From Flavobacteriaceae bacterium GF1 (lineage in GTDB: Bacteria > Bacteroidota > Bacteroidia > Flavobacteriales > Flavobacteriaceae): a stretch of DNA of 64,000 nt. Positions 60,665 to 64,000 of the stretch are shown piece by piece (within the stretch, counting starts at the first letter, position 1; each line of letters begins with the position of its first letter). The notes below the pieces were generated by a model that did no database searches, had not been told where the DNA came from, and worked only from the letters and a program-made list of their open reading frames with translations. Both the position numbers and the translations under genes were made by a program. The stretch spans positions 62,001 through 126,000 of the forward strand of contig WNKP01000008.1 in assembly GCA_009797885.1 (NCBI GenBank), given 5' to 3'.

Positions 60665-63580
60665 CGCCTTTTTTCCCGTACCATCAAAAATCTGATGCCT
60701 ACAACTGGTCCCGTTTGCCGCTATAATGGTTTGGGGTGACGACTTTCTGACCGCAGGAAACAATTTAAGCTCCCCGATGGACATGCTTACGTCATAATGC
60801 TCTTTCTCATAGCCAAAGGAACCTGCCATTCCACAGCATCCGGAAGGGATAATGGTTACCTTGTAATTTTTGGGAAGGTTAAGGACATCAAAAGTAACTT
60901 TTTGGTTGGAAAGAGCCTTTTGATGACAATGTCCGTGAATTTTTATCTCTTTCCTTTCTGAAGTAAACATAAACTCTGAAATATGTCCTTCTTCGATTTC
61001 CCTGGCTAAAAACTCTTCTATTAAAAATGAATTTTCACTCAATCCCTTTACTTCATTTGATGCATTAACCAATCGTTTGTATTCATCTCTAAAAGAGAGT
61101 ATTGCAGAAGGTTCAATTCCCAAAATTGGAAGCCTCTTTTTTATGTAGGGAGTCATCTTTTCAAGATTGGTCTCTGCCAATTTTTTGGCCTCCTTTAAAA
61201 AACCCTTGGAAAGGTAGGTACGACCACTTTCGGCATAAAACAGGTTGATTTTATAGCCCAATTGATGTAACAATCGAATCGCATCCTGTCCCACTTCAAC
61301 ATCCAGATACGTCGTAAATTCATCCAGGTAGAGGACCACTTCCCTTCCATTTTCAATATGGGGAAGTTTGTCCAGAAATTTTTGAAAATCGAACCGATAT
61401 ACCTTTGGAAGCGAACGTTGTTTGGCCACGCCCGTGGCTTTTTTCAATAGGGTTCCTATTGGTGAACCATAGACAAGATTGGTCATACCGGACATCTTAC
61501 TGGCCAAGCTATTGATCTTGGTGTTATGCGCAAAAAGCTTGGAACGAAGCGAATATCCATTGGCCTCCTGGTATTGGTATTGGAATTCGGATTTTAAGGT
61601 GGCCACATCCACATTACTGGGGCATTCGCTGGCACAGGCCTTGCAACTGATACATAGGTCAAAAACGGCCTTTAGTTCCTTATGGTCAAAACGGTTCGGT
61701 TTTTCCGAGTTGGTTAAAAACTCCCGTAGGGCATTTGCTCTGGCCCTTGTGGTATCTTTTTCATTTTTGGTGGCATGGTAACTGGGACACATACCGCCCT
61801 TCATTTCATGGGATTTTCTGCAATCCCCACTCCCATTGCACTTTTCAGTAGCCCTAAGAATACCTTCACTATCCGAAAAGTCAAGTAATGTCTTGATTTC
61901 GGGTTCTTTCCTATCGATATCATATCGCAAGGATTGGTCCATTGGGAAAGGGTCAACAATTTTTCCGGGATTAAAAATATTGTTGGGATCAAAATAGGAT
62001 TTAATACGTCTGAGGAGTTCGTAGTTTTTGTCGCCAATCATTAAGGGAATAAACTCCGCCCGGACAATACCGTCGCCATGTTCCCCGCTAAAACTTCCGT
62101 TATATTTTTTGGTCAAATGGGCAACTTCGGTTGTAATCTTTCGGAACAGTGCCACATCATCGGATTTCTTAAGGTTTAAAATGGGCCGTAAATGGAGTTC
62201 CCCTGCACCGGCATGGGCATAGTAAACCGCTTGCTGCCGATACCCTTCCATAATTGCCGTGAACTCCGCGATGAAATCCTTTAGATCGTCCAGGGCCACC
62301 GCAGTGTCCTCAATACACGCTACTGCTTTTCTATCCCCTACGATGTTTCCCAACAGGCCAAGACCCGCTTTTCGCAATTCTATGGCCTTTTGGATATCGC
62401 CATCATACAAAACCGGACTGGCATAGCTGCGTCCCGTTTTTCCAATGGTTTTCAATAAATCGGTAACGGCTTTCTCCCGTTCTTCAATGGAATTTGCCTT
62501 CACTTCCAGCATTAAGATGGCCGCAGGGTCCCCTTCCACAAAAAAGCGATTCTCCAGTTGTTGTCGGTTGTTTTTGGTACAATCCAAAATTACCTTGTCC
62601 ATCATTTCACATAGATGGAGCTGGTGTTGCATTACCGGGGCCACATCGGCCAGACAGTCTTCCAAGGTATGGTATTGGGTACATACCATGGCCGTATATT
62701 CCGGGGGGAGCACGTCCAATTGAAGTGTGATTTCAGTGGTAATTGCCAAAGTACCCTCACTACCACACAGCAACTTGCAAAAGTTAAAAGCCTTTTTTGA
62801 GTGGCCAAAAACTTCATTCTTGAGCAATTCATCCACGGCATACCCCGTATTTCGGCGGTGTATCTTGGGACTGGGGAACTCTTTTTCGATTTCGGTCACA
62901 ATTTCTTGATTTGAAAGCTCCCCCTCCAACCTGGCGTACAGTTGTCCTTCCAAATCCTTTTGTGCGGCCTTGGTACTGAACCCGGTTTGGGTAACTTCCC
63001 CAAAGGATACTTCATTCCCATCGGAAAGCACTGCCTTCAAGGCCACTACTTTGTCCCGCGTTACCCCATATTGAATCGATGTGGTCCCAGAACTATTGTT
63101 GCCCACCATTCCACCAATCATACAACGATTTGAGGTAGATGTATCCGGTCCAAAGAATAGACCGTGGGGTTTTAAAAATCGATTCAGTTCATCCCTCACC
63201 ACACCAGGTTGTACAACTACCCGTTGTTTTTCCTTGTCCAAATGGAGAATCCTGGTTAGATATCTGGAGGTATCCACAATGATGCCATCACCTACGCATT
63301 GACCGGCCAAAGACGTTCCCGCCGACCTTGGAATCAGCCCCACTTTGTTCCCAGTAGCAAAAAGGACCAGTTTTTTTAGATCATCCCCATTTTTTGGATA
63401 AGCGACCGCCAAGGGAATTTTTCGGTACACGGAAGCGTCCGTGGCGTAGATGGATTTTGTGAGGTCATCGTACATTAACTCCCCTTTCAGTTCTTGGGAA
63501 AGTGAAAAAAGTGAAGATTTATTCAATGTGGAACAATTTTTGGACGGTAAAATAAGTTTTGTTTCCAAAGTTATGGACAA
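60620..63580 (-). CDS. Fused FAD-binding and Fe-S oxidoreductase (D-lactate/glycolate dehydrogenase type)
   Basis: A 986-residue fusion. An N-terminal FAD_binding_4 domain spans about residues 45-270 (GLIPRSAGTSLAGQCVGDGI; NRCMIGGMVGNNSSG), then an FAD-oxidase C domain to about 540 (GSFSGEHGDGIVRAEFIPL). A 4Fe-4S region near residues 585-660 has CNGSGDCRK and CISCKACASECPSNVD, and a CCG domain near the end has HGHCHQKALSNQ and PSGCCGMAGSFGYE. It likely oxidises D-2-hydroxyacids with quinone or cytochrome as acceptor. The start is TTG at 63580, or another TTG at 63526; the first ATG, at codon 36, would cut into the conserved N-terminus. Confidence 0.88.
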   Translation of the reverse strand: MSITLETKLILPSKNCSTLNKSSLFSLSQELKGELMYDDLTKSIYATDASVYRKIPLAVAYPKNGDDLKKLVLFATGNKVGLIPRSAGTSLAGQCVGDGIIVDTSRYLTRILHLDKEKQRVVVQPGVVRDELNRFLKPHGLFFGPDTSTSNRCMIGGMVGNNSSGTTSIQYGVTRDKVVALKAVLSDGNEVSFGEVTQTGFSTKAAQKDLEGQLYARLEGELSNQEIVTEIEKEFPSPKIHRRNTGYAVDELLKNEVFGHSKKAFNFCKLLCGSEGTLAITTEITLQLDVLPPEYTAMVCTQYHTLEDCLADVAPVMQHQLHLCEMMDKVILDCTKNNRQQLENRFFVEGDPAAILMLEVKANSIEEREKAVTDLLKTIGKTGRSYASPVLYDGDIQKAIELRKAGLGLLGNIVGDRKAVACIEDTAVALDDLKDFIAEFTAIMEGYRQQAVYYAHAGAGELHLRPILNLKKSDDVALFRKITTEVAHLTKKYNGSFSGEHGDGIVRAEFIPLMIGDKNYELLRRIKSYFDPNNIFNPGKIVDPFPMDQSLRYDIDRKEPEIKTLLDFSDSEGILRATEKCNGSGDCRKSHEMKGGMCPSYHATKNEKDTTRARANALREFLTNSEKPNRFDHKELKAVFDLCISCKACASECPSNVDVATLKSEFQYQYQEANGYSLRSKLFAHNTKINSLASKMSGMTNLVYGSPIGTLLKKATGVAKQRSLPKVYRFDFQKFLDKLPHIENGREVVLYLDEFTTYLDVEVGQDAIRLLHQLGYKINLFYAESGRTYLSKGFLKEAKKLAETNLEKMTPYIKKRLPILGIEPSAILSFRDEYKRLVNASNEVKGLSENSFLIEEFLAREIEEGHISEFMFTSERKEIKIHGHCHQKALSNQKVTFDVLNLPKNYKVTIIPSGCCGMAGSFGYEKEHYDVSMSIGELKLFPAVRKSSPQTIIAANGTSCRHQIFDGTGKKALHPVTILREALLVK

Positions 63581-63615
63581 AACTATTCTTTAATTTTCAA
63601 CTAAAAACGAACTGT

Positions 63616-64000
63616 ATGAAGATTACCACATTTTTTAGCATTACATTTTTATTTGCAACTTCTTTCCTGAGCGCCCAGAGCATTGCCGATCATGCCCTCG
63701 GACTACGTTTGGGGGACAGCGATGGTCTTGGCGCGGAGATTTCATATCAAAAATCCATTGGTCGGTACAATCGCGCCGAATTCAATTTAGGTTGGCGGGA
63801 CAGCCGGGAGTTCGATGCCTTTAAACTTACCGGACTGTACCAATGGGTGCATAATTTGGATGGTGGATTCAATTGGTATTACGGTTTTGGCGGCGGTATT
63901 GGCAATGTGGATTTTGAAGCCGTACCCAACGGAGATGATGATGATGGGTTCTTTGTATTTGGGGCCGGGAACATTGGGCTGGAATACGATTTTGACATCC
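63616..64000 (+). CDS. Outer-membrane beta-barrel-type protein, cut by the window edge
   Basis: The ATG at 63616 opens a frame that stays open to the window end (128 codons). The signal is TTFFSITFLFATSFLSAQ. The mature start shows alternating strands (LGLRLGDSDGLGAEISYQ, FNWYYGFGGGIGNVD, then FFVFGAGNIGLEYDF), typical of a small outer-membrane barrel. Nothing more specific can be said from this fragment. Confidence 0.8.
   Translation, partial: MKITTFFSITFLFATSFLSAQSIADHALGLRLGDSDGLGAEISYQKSIGRYNRAEFNLGWRDSREFDAFKLTGLYQWVHNLDGGFNWYYGFGGGIGNVDFEAVPNGDDDDGFFVFGAGNIGLEYDFDI

Overview
The window is a contig piece from a marine-type member of the Bacteroidota, most likely a Flavobacteriaceae. The signs are many lipoproteins with a short hydrophobic signal ending in a Cys box, a periplasmic propeller (Reg_prop/Y_Y_Y) regulator with a LuxR-type HTH, TonB plug and carboxypeptidase-regulatory-like modules, DUF1080, FG-GAP and PKD domains, TAnnTTTG-like promoter elements, and frequent TTG starts. 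No rRNA, tRNA, IS element, phage gene or CRISPR array was recognised. Base composition and database similarity were not computed.

Region 1 (1-9985, all minus strand) is one tightly coupled molybdenum operon. A two-subunit xanthine-oxidase-family enzyme ([2Fe-2S] small subunit plus Tat-exported molybdopterin large subunit) is followed by moaD, a transglutaminase-like gene, moaA, mobA, a MoeB/ThiF-rhodanese fusion, a TSUP permease, moeA, xdhC and a MocA-like nucleotidyltransferase. Several junctions are 4-bp ATGA overlaps. moaC and moaE are not in the window. The enzyme substrate is unknown.

Region 2 (10369-31446, plus strand) is a beta-glucan (laminarin-type) utilisation locus headed by a membrane-spanning one-component regulator. 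It encodes a TIM-barrel glycosidase fused to an outer-membrane beta-barrel, two surface binding lipoproteins (one with three near-identical 159-residue modules), a GH16 laminarinase lipoprotein, a cytoplasmic GH149-like phosphorylase, GH17 and GH30 lipoproteins, a GPH/MFS sugar transporter fused to a cytoplasmic GH17 domain, and a free cytoplasmic GH17. There is no SusC/SusD pair. Inferred flow: surface cleavage and binding, passage through the barrel chimera, periplasmic trimming and debranching, MFS import coupled to GH17, and phosphorolysis to glucose-1-phosphate. This is the most unusual part of the window. Three ACCTTAACA repeats at exact 21-bp spacing sit between the regulator and the locus.

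Region 3 (31766-45667) is mixed: a VWA lipoprotein, two DUF1080 proteins, a possible 55-aa membrane peptide, a minus-strand cluster (pirin, c-type heme/FG-GAP lipoprotein, amidase, M14 peptidase), a serine hydrolase, a SatD/membrane protein/menB operon with an array of TTTCC/GGAAA half-sites, and a DGPF protein plus ECF42-type sigma factor pair.

Region 4 (45763-64000) has a MutS2-like ATPase without an Smr domain, a sugar isomerase lipoprotein, a DCC thiol oxidoreductase, a DUF4139 protein carrying an inserted TonB-plug module, a three-gene operon of ATP-grasp ligase, N-formylglutamate amidohydrolase-like enzyme and QEGLA-type (DUF1704) metallopeptidase, a dicarboxylate/amino-acid symporter, aroC, an LpxH-like phosphoesterase, a fused FAD/Fe-S oxidoreductase and the start of a small outer-membrane barrel protein.
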